A stretch of DNA of 10,524 bases, from NCBI GenBank assembly GCA_003049465.1, contig PYSS01000266.1:1-10524 (forward strand), given 5' to 3'. The position numbers were made by a program, and so were the translations under genes. This document shows positions 1 through 8,179 of this stretch, piece after piece; position 1 is the stretch's first letter, and each line of letters begins with the position of its first letter. This stretch comes from Magnaporthiopsis rhizophila. Its lineage: Eukaryota; Ascomycota; Sordariomycetes; Magnaporthales; Magnaporthaceae. The notes below the pieces were generated by a model. It was given only the letters and a program-made list of their open reading frames with translations, ran no database searches and was not told the DNA's origin.

Positions 1-183
1 CCCCCGGCCCACCCCGCCCAGGTTGTAGCGCAACATCCGCTTGTCGATCAGGGCGTCAAAAAAAAGCTTGCCATTGATCGGCATTGCACCTGTCTGCAGA
101 CTGGATGCCCGTCGTATGTCGACCGGTAAGAAGCCGTGATGGGCTCTATCGAGATGCTGAGGCCTACGGGCCAGATCGCTCAT
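1..183 (-). CDS. Partial hypothetical protein, runs off the left edge
   Basis: I do not recognise this gene with confidence. On the minus strand an ATG at 183-181 opens a frame of 61 codons that is still open at base 1, so the 3' part lies outside the window. The last 30 or so residues look like real protein: a Met-Pro-Ile-Asn-Gly-Lys start, then a hydrophobic Leu-Phe-Phe-Asp-Ala-Leu-Ile segment, then Arg-Met-Leu-Arg-Tyr-Asn-Leu-Gly-Gly-Val-Gly-Arg-Gly. That alternation of helix, Arg-x-x-Tyr and a Gly-rich turn is reminiscent of the fungal DUF7770 family, where a Gly-rich turn precedes Cys-Arg-Tyr-Trp, but the deciding residues would lie beyond the edge. The frame is also open upstream of the ATG to about 330, with a possible acceptor (pyrimidine-rich, ending CTACAG) near 285, so this could be an internal exon rather than the true start. 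An 8-A run at 58-65 encodes Phe-Phe and is a slippage risk. Confidence 0.4.
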   Translation of the reverse strand, partial: MSDLARRPQHLDRAHHGFLPVDIRRASSLQTGAMPINGKLFFDALIDKRMLRYNLGGVGRG

Positions 184-744
184 TCTCCCCTCTCCGAGGG
201 CTCGCAATTCGACTCCGCCTCTGGGACACCGCAAACGGCAGCATTTGAGCGTTGGGTGTCTACTTTGCTCAGACCAGCGTGCCTGTAGGGAAAAGAGCCT
301 TCTTGTGCCCGCTCGGTCCCGGAGCTCTTCTCAGCCCCGAGCCTGCCGAAATCACAGAACATGGGAGGCGCCATGTGCCAGCCACCTGTTTCCGTCGACA
401 TTGTGCACATGCTTTGCGAGCTTGACTCGTACTTGCATTCCACCGTCGAGCCCAGGCATCGTCTGCTGGCGTAAACGAACAGGGCGAGCGCTTATTTCGG
501 CACGGAGCAGCACCACCCTCCCCGGCGGCTGGGAATGCGATCCTGGCGAAGCATTCTGGGCAATGCTCCTTCTGTATCGTTTCGGTTCGACCAACTCTGC
601 AAAAACCCAGCCGTCAAGAACAACGCGAGGAATACGCCAAGCTCTGTGTCCCGGTTGGCAGGGGAAACGAAGTGCTCCTTCCGTGTCTATTACCAGGCAT
701 GCTCGACCCGGGCAGTGGCTGGCATCCGTGGTGGGTTGCACAAC

Positions 745-777
745 CGAAACCTGCATCACCGAGACATCTCTATTGGC
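745..777 (+). pseudogene. Possible relic of a protein-kinase catalytic loop
   Basis: One plus-strand frame, open from 535 to 951, encodes Leu-His-Asn-Arg-Asn-Leu-His-His-Arg-Asp-Ile-Ser-Ile-Gly around these bases. His-Arg-Asp-Ile-Ser followed by Ile/Val-Gly is typical of the catalytic loop of fungal-specific kinases such as the FunK1 group, where an Asn and the metal-binding region follow. Here the next residue is Trp instead of the expected Asn. I found no DFG/DLD-type motif, P-loop or APE-like motif in any neighbouring frame. If it is homology, only a fragment survives. Chance similarity is quite possible, so this is a weak call. Confidence 0.15.
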
Positions 778-3155
778 TGGGCAAGGGCCTGTCCGTGGGG
801 ACAACAGGAAGTGTGCGCCCCTGGTCGTGCAGCCGAGCCGGGACTCTTATCCAGGCTCATGGAAAGATCAATTACTTGCCAATATGCCTGTTATAGGGTT
901 ACCGAGGGCTTGGGCGGGCTATTTTCGCAGTGTTTCTGCGGCACGGAATAGCAGGGCTGAAGGGCTCTAGCCCAGACATATCAAGCTCCGTTTGTCGCCG
1001 AAGCGTTGGCAGCGGCATCCGGCGTCTCTGTGCGGAGGGCTGCTCACGTAGACACTCAGATGACATTCTACAGGACGCACCCGAACACCGAGCTCCCGGG
1101 TGTTTATCAGCAATCCTCATCTGACTAGAATCCTATTAGGGCGGCCGAACAATGAAGGCGAGGCACACATCTGTGTCTATGGCTCGATATAACACGCGAG
1201 ATCACCAGGCAGCATTTCTAAGCTCTGCGACGATGGAAGCATCGGACATTCCGGAATGTTGTATCAAAACCCCTCATACACAAGCCGCGGGGATGTCATA
1301 TTTTAGGAACTTCTCGACCAAGCCCAGGCCCAGCGAAACTGGCGCTGGGAACATGGCCATGCCATCCATTCCAGTACCTGGAGCGCAATTGGCGTATTAA
1401 TTTGAACCGGGGCTGAAGCCGGCAAGGCAACCCGACCTCCGGACTTCCCCAACTTTACTCTCTTGAAGAGCCCCACCCGCCATCGATCCCGCTCCGCGGC
1501 TCAGCCCATCTTGGTTGGCTCCCAACAGTCCCTGGGCGCGTGGTGTCCGGGGACTTCCTACAGGGGTGCTGTCATCTGGTCTTCGCCTGCTCCCGCGGGC
1601 GCCAAGGCTCCGTCCCATCAGCGGCCACGGTGCGGCTTCGAGAATTCTGCTCTATGTACAAGGTATGGTCGTTTCCCCACCCATCCGCGATGAGCGTGTC
1701 GTCATTCAGTGGGATGACACGAGATGGATCATGAGTATGCTCGATTTGAAATGCACTGGACACGAGGTTTCACGTATTGCTTGTCATCAAGGCCGAGTCC
1801 TTCCTGCTCTGCTCACCTATCACCCAAATGGGCTATCGTGGATCGAAGCTGCCAAGGAGGCCGGAGAAGTAGAACCAAGATCAGGCAGCCTCCAATAGGG
1901 CCAAAATGCACATGCCCCTGCGTTTCCTCTTCGGGACGCTTGGTGAATCGACAGGCCACCAATCCAAGTCGATATCACCACCCCTCCCCTGAAGATCAAA
2001 TCTCACCCCCTCCTGACGCTCCCATGAATATTGATTATTGTGAGACCATCTTTAGTGGCCACCAGGGCATCCGCCCACAAACATCATGGCTCGCCTGGCG
2101 GGATGCGTCTTTTTCTGGACGTAACAAGAGAAGGCTCTCGCCGCCTTATCCCGAGCTTGATTTACATGAGCTGCCTCGAATTTCCACATACGGGGATGAC
2201 CGTCGGCGGCGCCAGTATGGCTTTGACGACGGCCATCCTGTCTTGGGTGGGGTTCATGGCCTGGCCGCCGTCTCGGGAACTCGGCGACCCACGATGGAGA
2301 CAGCCCGGATGGCTCGGCCGGCGCTGCCAAAGCCAGCGGACGCCGATGAGAATAGCCTGAATCTACATCTGTAGCATGTCTCAGCGACTTGCTTACCGTG
2401 TTCGGATTCAAGTTCAAACACCAACGGGCCCTGCCAACCACCCCTCCCCTTCATCTCTTGCTTGAAACCGAGCAGGCCGGCTGGACAGACCGAACGGCCT
2501 TCCCTTTTCCAGCACGATTATTAATGTCGCGAGAGGCCGAGTGGCAGAGGCGACCTTCCTCCTTCTCCATGGGCCCGACGGGCTCGTGGAGTCGCGGTGC
2601 CCGGATATCGGAAAGACCAATAGAACCAAGCTACACGCCTCACATCCGCCGCTGCCCCTTCCCTTGGCGCTCGGGCGGCGAACAAAACTCGCTTAACTTA
2701 TCCGGAGCTGGACACATACAGTACACGTACATGGGCCAGCGCGCATGTGCCATTCTGCCTAGGGACTTTGTCCTGGGACCGGAATCCCTTGGTATTGGGT
2801 CGGTCGCCGTCCTTATCCCCGCCGATGGCAGACACATGGCACCATTCCAAACCCAGCCCACTTGTGACACCCCCCCCTTGACCCTGTTGGCAGCCCCTGT
2901 TCCTCCCATCGGACCTACGCTGGGTGTCCGGAGGGGAAGGATGTGGGTTGGTGGCCACAGCTTTGTTTGGCGCCATTCCTGACCGTCTCGAAGTACACAC
3001 GGCGGTGGCGGCAGGGTTCCTTAGCGCCCTTGGTGGGATGTTGGGAGTGGGATTAGGCAGACCTGCGCGGACAACTCGGAAGGGACTAGCCAGTCTACAC
3101 ATCACTGCCCGCCAGCTGGAACACTGCCTCCACCCCTCATCCCTACTCTGTCACC

Positions 3156-3165
3156 TATATAATAT
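3156..3165 (+). promoter_or_regulatory. TATA-like element, candidate promoter of the P450 gene
   Basis: TATATAATAT lies about 290 bases before the P450 start codon, inside a C/T-rich stretch (about 3100-3310) of the kind that often surrounds fungal transcription starts. If used, initiation 30-60 bases downstream would give a leader of roughly 230-270 bases. No competing gene start on the plus strand is nearer. The assignment rests on position and sequence only. Confidence 0.35.
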
Positions 3166-3422
3166 CATGTCTACACTACACCACCTCGTTCTCATGGACT
3201 CTGTGGCCCCAAGCCCCCATTCTGGCCATCCTATCTCGGTATTGGCGGTTCTCCCGTCGTGTCCCCGACCCCTAAAGAGGTCCTTTCATCCCTTTCTTAG
3301 TCCACTTCACTGCACTTGTGCCCTGGTGTAGACAGGACACGAGAGAACATAAACTTGGCTGCGGCCAGAAGAGTCTGGTAATAGCCATACACATACTTTT
3401 TCTTCCATATCATAACCACGAA

Positions 3423-3436
3423 GGCGCGGCCGCGCC
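3423..3436. repeat. Perfect 14-bp GC palindrome in the P450 leader
   Basis: GGCGCGGCCGCGCC reads the same on both strands and contains a NotI site (GCGGCCGC). It ends 15 bases before the ATG at 3452, in otherwise mixed sequence. It could be a binding site for a dimeric regulator or a small leader structure, or it could be chance in GC-rich DNA. Confidence 0.6.
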
Positions 3437-3451
3437 GCACACACCGCAACC

Positions 3452-5302
3452 ATGAGGGACGGAGTCATCCTCCTCCTCTACTTGGCGATACCTAGCCTTC
3501 TCTACTCGGTAGTGAAGCAAATCCTCGGATGGGGCAAGAAGAAGGGGCAGGTCGGCGATGCCAAGTTCCCCGGCCCCAGGCAGTTCCCCATCGTCGGACG
3601 GATACACGACCTCCCGCGCTTCCAGCTCTGGCTCAAGTTCAAGGAGTGGGCCGACATCCACGGCCCCATCTACCAGACGCGGGCCGTTGACACTACTTTC
3701 GTCATCGTCTCGGACGAGAAGATCGCCGAGGAGCTGCTCGTGAAGCGGGGGCACATCTACTCGGGCCGCCCGCAGATACGCTCGCTTATCGGGCACAAGG
3801 AAGGCATCGGCTATGTCGCTCTGATGGACAGGCATGGTAAGTCTCCATCTTAACCCGGGAGCTATGCCGTACAAGTGCGCGGACCAACACTGACCTAATT
3901 TGTCGTCGATCTTACCCCCCTTTTCAGACCACTGGACACGCCAGCGCAAGTGGGTCCACGCCGCCATGGCCGAGGCCTACCGCAACCACTTCTACGGGCA
4001 CGTCGAGATGGAGACGACCAGGTACCTGGCCATGCTGCTGGCGGACCCGTCTCGATTCTACTGCTACACGCGCGAGCACTGCGGTCGCATAATGAGCCGG
4101 CTCGCGTGGGACCAGGCTCAGCAGGGCGCCAAGAATGGCATGTCGGCCGACACGACGCTGCACTGCATGTCCGTCTCGGGCCCCATCACCAACACTATGA
4201 CGCCGCTCTGGTTCCTGCCCTGGAAGATCAACCCGTGGAAGCAGTTCGAGGTCAAGCGCGAAGCCGAGCAGCGCGCGTGGTGGCTCAAGAACTACGACAT
4301 CTCCAAGAAGCGCTTCCTGGCCGGCGACCTGCCCAAGGACACGTGGGCGTACCGCTACATGGAGCAGGTCCGGGCCGGCGGCAACGAGATGCTGGAGCAG
4401 GACCGCGAGGAGGAGCTCTTCGCGAGCTGCATGATCGGCTTCTTCAACCTCGTCGGCGTCGTCACCATCGCTGGGCCAGCAAAGTTCTTCCTCATGTCCA
4501 TGGCCCTGTTCCCCGAGTGGCAGAAGAAGGCGCAGGCCGAGATCGACCGGGTCTGCGGCGACGAGATGCCGACGCTGGCCAACTTTGCCGACCTGCCTAC
4601 CGTCCGGGCCATCCTGAAGGAGGTTGTCAGGTGGAGGTCTGGTGTGCCTCTGGGTAAGTTTTTTTTTTTTTTTTTTTTTTCTCTCTTGGCTCTCCATCCG
4701 ATGGTCACTCGCTCCTTCATACTAACAACTTAACCTCATTCAGGTGTGCCTCACCAATGCGAAAAGGACGACGTCTACCGTGGAGTCACCATCAAGAAGG
4801 GCACCATTATCCTCGCCTGCGAGTGGTAAGCTGATGGTCTCTGACATTCTCGTCAAGTCGACAGCATGCTAACACACAAAACAACAGGAGCATCAACCGC
4901 GTCCCAGAACGCTACCCGGACCCGGAGAACTTCCATCCCGAGCGCTACCTCGAGCCCGGCTGGCCGACGTACCAGGAGCCGCTGACCAGGTACCCCAACT
5001 TCCGGGAGGGATACGGCATGCACTCGTTCGGCTGGGGCCGGCGCACGTGCCTGGGGCAGAACATTGTCGACGACGAGATGTTCGTCTTCGCCGCGGGCGT
5101 GCTCTGGGGCTTCAACATGGCGCAGAAGATCGACCAGCGCACGGGCGAGCCTGTGCCCATCGACGACCAGGCCACCAACAGCCACGTCATCCTCGAGCCC
5201 GACCCGTGGGAGATGACGTTCACGCCTAGGAGCGAGGCGCGCGCGGCCAAGATCATGCACAACTACGAGATGGTGCGGCCGTCGCTCAAGGTTGTGGACT
5301 AG
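3452..5302 (+). CDS. Cytochrome P450 monooxygenase (class E, four exons)
   Basis: Exons 3452-3836, 3928-4653, 4744-4825 and 4888-5302 join to 535 residues, a normal microsomal P450 length. The introns (91, 90 and 62 bp) have GTAAGT or GTAAGC donors, CAG acceptors and branch-like CTGAC/CTAAC boxes. Residues 3-22 form the N-terminal membrane anchor for the ER, followed by a basic stretch and the Pro-rich hinge PGPRQFP (40-46). The WTRQRKW segment (131-137) fits helix C. The K-helix ExxR is Glu360-Arg363, PERY is 415-418, and the haem loop FGWGRRTCLG (445-454) has Cys452 as the iron ligand. The I-helix reads V-G-V-V-T (304-308), keeping the Thr but with Val in place of the usual Asp/Glu. The protein should use NADPH-P450 reductase to oxidise an unknown small molecule. 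It resembles the fungal P450s often auto-annotated as O-methylsterigmatocystin oxidoreductase-like, but the substrate cannot be inferred. It converges on the glycosyltransferase gene 293 bases downstream. Confidence 0.95.
4659..4680 (+). repeat. 22-T homopolymer inside P450 intron 2
   Basis: The donor GTAAGT at 4654-4659 runs straight into an uninterrupted run of 22 T, followed by a C/T-rich stretch. It lies wholly inside the 90-bp intron (4654-4743), whose branch-like ACTAAC is at 4721-4726 and acceptor CAG at 4741-4743. It is therefore harmless to the reading frame, but its length is likely variable or mis-sequenced. Confidence 0.9.
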
Positions 5303-5395
5303 GTGGCGGGCGGGAGGCTGGAGGTGTACCTGGATGACCTACCTACTGTTCCCACGACGCTCTTTCTTTCCTGTCTCCATCTTGGCTTGCTATTC

Positions 5396-5402
5396 TATAT
5401 AT
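5396..5402 (+). terminator. TATATAT, candidate polyadenylation efficiency element
   Basis: This UA-rich element lies in the P450 3' region, followed within 20 bases by the AT-rich TTTAATTTA. Such pairs guide 3'-end processing in fungi. Only position and composition support it. Confidence 0.3.
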
Positions 5403-5482
5403 CCTAGCGACAAGTTTAATTTACCAGGTGTCTATTTGGAAGACTTGGATGTTCCAACAACACAGGTCATGGGTTCAACGTA

Positions 5483-5512
5483 AGGAACACGGGCTTCGTC
5501 TAGGAACACGGG
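5483..5512. repeat. 11-base direct repeat AGGAACACGGG
   Basis: AGGAACACGGG occurs at 5483-5493 and again at 5502-5512, separated by 8 bases, in the spacer between the convergent genes. It looks like a small local duplication and has no recognised function. Confidence 0.8.
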
Positions 5513-5595
5513 AGGTGCTGGGACATGGACTGTCGTCCAATGATTTCTTTTCTTCTCTCTAGTAATAGCAATTCAAACAATGCAAGCGTCTTTTA

Positions 5596-7332
5596 TCATA
5601 TAATCCAGACCAGCTCAACAACCCCATCATTGCCTCTCATCCGGTTTCCGTCCCGGTCGATCCACCTCGGGTCGTCGGCCTTGCGCACATAGATCTGCGA
5701 CACGCTCCCGTCGGACCTCAGCGTGCTCTCCTGCAAATCCCACGAGATTTTCCTTCCCGTGCGCGCGAGGTTCCGCCGCTGCGTGCCCAGGGCAAAGTCC
5801 AGATTCCACCCTTTGTCGTCGGGCGCGGGTCTGAAGGTGCGCTCCATCAGGTCCGTGTCTAGGTCGTCCATGCCTAGGGGGTACTGCGCGACGCTGAAGC
5901 CGGCGGCGATCACGAAGCCGTCGTTGGTGCGGAACCGCTGCAGCGTGCAGTCCTCGCCGCACAGATGGGCGAGCCGCGTGTAGGCGGTCGGGTAGCCGAT
6001 GTGCCACATGCCGCCGCGGTAGTGGTGCAGCGACAGCGGCTTGACGCCGGACTCGTAGAACCCGGACGGGTCGCCCATCAGGTCCAGCTGCCAGAGCTCG
6101 GGGACTATGGTGAGGCGCACGGCCGTGTTCTCGTAGATGCACTTGCGCAGCAGGATGTCGCCCTGCGGGCCCCAGCCGCTGTCGGCCTCGGCGATCTTGG
6201 CCGGCGTGCGGCACCGGCCCTGCGCGGCCGCCGCCAGCTCGCCCGCGAGCGGGACGGAGATGAAAACACCGGCGCCGCCAAACGCCTGCGCGCCGTGCCG
6301 GTCCAGGTTGTTGGCGTCCTCGGACAGCGCGCCGGCGTAGAGGGGTCGCGAGGCGTCGAGGCGCGCCATGCGGGCGACCAGGGCGTGCGGCGACGGGAAA
6401 AAGGTGTCGTCGTCGCACGCCACGAGCCACCTGCGCGTCTTGCGGGCCGCGTGGTCGTACATGGCCGGGATCAGGGACAGGTACCGCACCGCCATGGGGT
6501 CGCCGCTCTCGGACCGGCGCACGTCGGCGTCGATGCCGGCCGACGCCAGGCGCCTGCGGGCGGCGCGCAGCTCGAGCCAGGACGCGTCGGCGAGGAGCAC
6601 GAGCAGCTTGCCGCCGTTGGGCCGGCCCCGCGAGTCCGTCAGCCAGTAGGCCCACTCGTCGACGGGCGTGGTGCCGCTGCTGCCAAAGGGCTCGCTGAAG
6701 CGCTGGTACGTGGTCGAGACGCCGAAGAAGAAGTCGGACAGGTTCGCCGTCGACGGGAACGGCGAGCTCGTCACGGGCACACGGAGAGGCGCCGGGCCGG
6801 GGCAGGGGTCGCGCGAGGCCGTGAGGCCTTCGGTGTCGACGAGCCGGAACTTGGTACCGCCGCCGCCGGACACGAGGAACCTGTCGTCGACCTCGGTCAT
6901 GGCTTTCCTCTCGACGACGTCCTGGCGCCGCGAGATCTGGACGTGCCGCTTGTAGTACTCGAACTTGGGCTGCAGGCCGTAGCGTTGTCGCAACTTGCGC
7001 AGGTGGGCGAAGTCGTCCTCGCAAGCCATCGTCTCGGCGTCGAATCTTGCACCTCCGGTCGGTCCGGTCGAGTTCGGCTGGCCTGCTGCTGCTACTGGTG
7101 GCGGTGGCGGAGGCCATACTGTCGTGTCCGACAACGGTCTTTGCTGCTGCTGCTCTCCATGCCGGAAGCCGTCCGTGGTGACGATGACGGCTCTGCGGAG
7201 CCGGTCGGTCGAGCTCGAGTGCAGTGACAGCGCGATCAGTATCAAGGAGATGGCCGCGAATACGACTGCTCGGCCAAACGGGTTTCTCATGCTGAGAAAC
7301 CGGTACATGTGTGGTGACATCTTGGTACCCAT
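5596..7332 (-). CDS. Type II membrane glycosyltransferase-like protein (DUF604 / GT31 fringe-like)
   Basis: An intronless frame of 578 residues starts at ATG 7332-7330 and stops at TGA 5598-5596. In-frame Met codons at residues 5, 9 and 15 could also start it, all before the membrane segment. A short cytoplasmic tail with basic residues precedes one transmembrane helix at about 22-37, the type II layout of Golgi glycosyltransferases. A low-complexity stem follows, with four Gln (61-64) and six Pro (74-79). The luminal catalytic region holds the metal/nucleotide-sugar motif CDDDTFF (306-312), with Asp307-309 as the DxD. FGGAGVFIS (351-359) and a WGPQGD segment (387-392) follow, all typical of DUF604 and fringe-like GT31 enzymes. 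It probably transfers a sugar from a nucleotide sugar to a protein or glycan in the secretory pathway; donor and acceptor are unknown. Its own promoter would lie in the spacer at 7333-8179. Membership of the superfamily is fairly sure, activity is inferred. Confidence 0.88.
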   Translation of the reverse strand: MGTKMSPHMYRFLSMRNPFGRAVVFAAISLILIALSLHSSSTDRLRRAVIVTTDGFRHGEQQQQRPLSDTTVWPPPPPPVAAAGQPNSTGPTGGARFDAETMACEDDFAHLRKLRQRYGLQPKFEYYKRHVQISRRQDVVERKAMTEVDDRFLVSGGGGTKFRLVDTEGLTASRDPCPGPAPLRVPVTSSPFPSTANLSDFFFGVSTTYQRFSEPFGSSGTTPVDEWAYWLTDSRGRPNGGKLLVLLADASWLELRAARRRLASAGIDADVRRSESGDPMAVRYLSLIPAMYDHAARKTRRWLVACDDDTFFPSPHALVARMARLDASRPLYAGALSEDANNLDRHGAQAFGGAGVFISVPLAGELAAAAQGRCRTPAKIAEADSGWGPQGDILLRKCIYENTAVRLTIVPELWQLDLMGDPSGFYESGVKPLSLHHYRGGMWHIGYPTAYTRLAHLCGEDCTLQRFRTNDGFVIAAGFSVAQYPLGMDDLDTDLMERTFRPAPDDKGWNLDFALGTQRRNLARTGRKISWDLQESTLRSDGSVSQIYVRKADDPRWIDRDGNRMRGNDGVVELVWII

Positions 7333-8179
7333 GGCGGCGTGTGGAATTCTGGAACCTGCACCAGGGGCCGCTCGCGACTTTGCGGAGGAAGATCAACAAG
7401 TGGCCAGCAAGAGGCCCTGGAATACTGGTGTTTGATTGTTGTAGGTACCAGTTCAAAACAGATAGCGGCGGGTCAATTTCGTTGAAGTGGCAAGACCTCG
7501 AACTCTAGCAACGTCCGCAAGTAGAGGGGCACAGACAGAGATGGCAGCAAGGGCGATCGGACGGCAGGAGAAGGTGTCCACGAGACGGTTTTCTCCAACG
7601 GAGGGCAAGCTGAGATGAAGAACCTTTGACCAAGATTTTTCTAGGCCCCAAGGAGAAAAAGCCAAAAAGTTGGGCGCGTTCCAAGTGGCGCAACCAGTCG
7701 TGGAAGGAACCCAAATATTTGAGCAGAAGAGAGGTCTAGCCCTGAACAAAAGGACGGGACGATCAACAAGAGAATGTTGGATGACGCGCCTAGATTCTAC
7801 CGCCATCTCTCGATCTCGATCTCTTCCCCGGGGCTAGGTGGGTCTCGCACGTACCTTCCCAGACACCGGCATAGCAATGATCCATCTTCCAGAACCATCA
7901 TCCATCAAACCCCAGAGGCAGGCAGGACATGTCACGCCCCGCGCCAAGGAATCGCCTCCCATCCCAAATAAGATTCCCCTCCACATGAGGACGAGGGCGC
8001 CCACGAAAGAAAGAAAAAAACTCCAATGACGCCACATGACTCCGAGATGTTATTCGTTACAAACTCTTTTTTTTCGTCGGATGAAAATTATTATATAAAC
8101 AGGGAGCAGCCCGGCCGCCATGGCATCTTCCGGCCGATTGCCCTTCGGGAGGCAGCTATCCGGGTCCCGTTCCTTCCTC
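7333..8179. other. Spacer: glycosyltransferase promoter and Kelch-gene 3' region
   Basis: The flanking genes both run leftwards, so this 847-base stretch must hold the 3' end of the Kelch transcript on its right and the promoter and leader of the glycosyltransferase on its left. A minus-strand open frame of 117 codons (7806-7453) has no recognised domain, no signal peptide and no splice-linked partner, so I do not call it a gene. An AT-rich block near 8083-8097 is the best candidate for the Kelch 3'-end signal. No clear TATA box is seen ahead of the glycosyltransferase. Confidence 0.5.
8083..8097 (-). terminator. AT-rich element, candidate 3'-end signal of the Kelch gene
   Basis: Read on the minus strand this is TTTATATAATAATTT, about 85 bases past the Kelch stop codon and followed by further T/A-rich sequence. 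It resembles the UA-rich efficiency and A-rich positioning elements of fungal polyadenylation. On the plus strand it would look like a TATA box, but no plus-strand gene follows. Confidence 0.35.

Larger units (their letters stand above)
184..3451. other. Long gene-poor spacer with no convincing intact gene
   Basis: More than 3 kb in which no reading frame on either strand shows a recognisable domain, consistent codon bias, or exons joined by credible splice sites. The short open frames overlap each other on both strands, as expected by chance in a moderately GC-rich spacer. The composition is not strongly AT-rich, so heavy RIP (repeat-induced point mutation) is not apparent, and I see no long terminal repeats, transposase motifs or tandem arrays. 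One kinase-like peptide motif near 745-777 on the plus strand may be a relic. The right end, from roughly 2600, is the likely promoter and leader of the downstream P450 gene and contains a CCAAT box at 2617-2621 and a TATA-like element at 3156-3165. A non-coding RNA cannot be excluded by eye. Confidence 0.55.
5303..5595. other. Shared 3' spacer between convergent genes
   Basis: The P450 ends at 5302 on the plus strand and the glycosyltransferase ends at 5596 on the minus strand, so both 3' untranslated regions and terminators must fit in 293 bases. A TATATAT element at 5396-5402, about 95 bases after the P450 stop, resembles the UA-rich efficiency element of fungal polyadenylation. There is no canonical AATAAA in the P450 direction. 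An 11-base direct repeat sits at 5483-5512. No gene is seen. Confidence 0.6.

Noticed and set aside
585..600. GGTTCGA word resembling a tRNA T-loop
   Set aside because: No paired 5-bp T-stem, anticodon arm or acceptor stem could be formed around it. The similar word near 10488 on the other strand also fails to pair.
1724..2374. 216-codon plus-strand frame in the left spacer
   Set aside because: The translation is Arg/Pro/Ser-rich without motifs, with competing frames on both strands and no splice partner. Length alone is not enough at this GC content.
2389..2982. 197-codon plus-strand frame upstream of the P450
   Set aside because: No domain or signal sequence. It lies in what is probably the P450 promoter region, and opposite-strand frames of similar length overlap it.
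3924..4697. 257-codon minus-strand frame opposite P450 exon 2
   Set aside because: It would start inside the P450 intron 2 poly-T (read as poly-Lys) and covers the conserved P450 exon antisense. Leu/Val/Arg-rich shadow.
5965..7227. 420-codon plus-strand open frame opposite the glycosyltransferase gene
   Set aside because: It is an antisense shadow created by the GC-rich third positions of the real gene. The product is Arg/Gly/Val-rich without domains, whereas the opposite strand has a transmembrane helix, the DDD motif and FGG motifs.
5627..7456. 609-codon minus-strand frame overlapping the glycosyltransferase in another frame
   Set aside because: It is longer than the real gene but is Arg/Pro/Ala-rich low-complexity sequence with no recognisable motif, which is a GC-bias shadow.
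7453..7806. 117-codon minus-strand frame in the spacer upstream of the glycosyltransferase
   Set aside because: No recognised domain, mixed codon use unlike the neighbours and no conserved features. It most likely overlaps the glycosyltransferase promoter.
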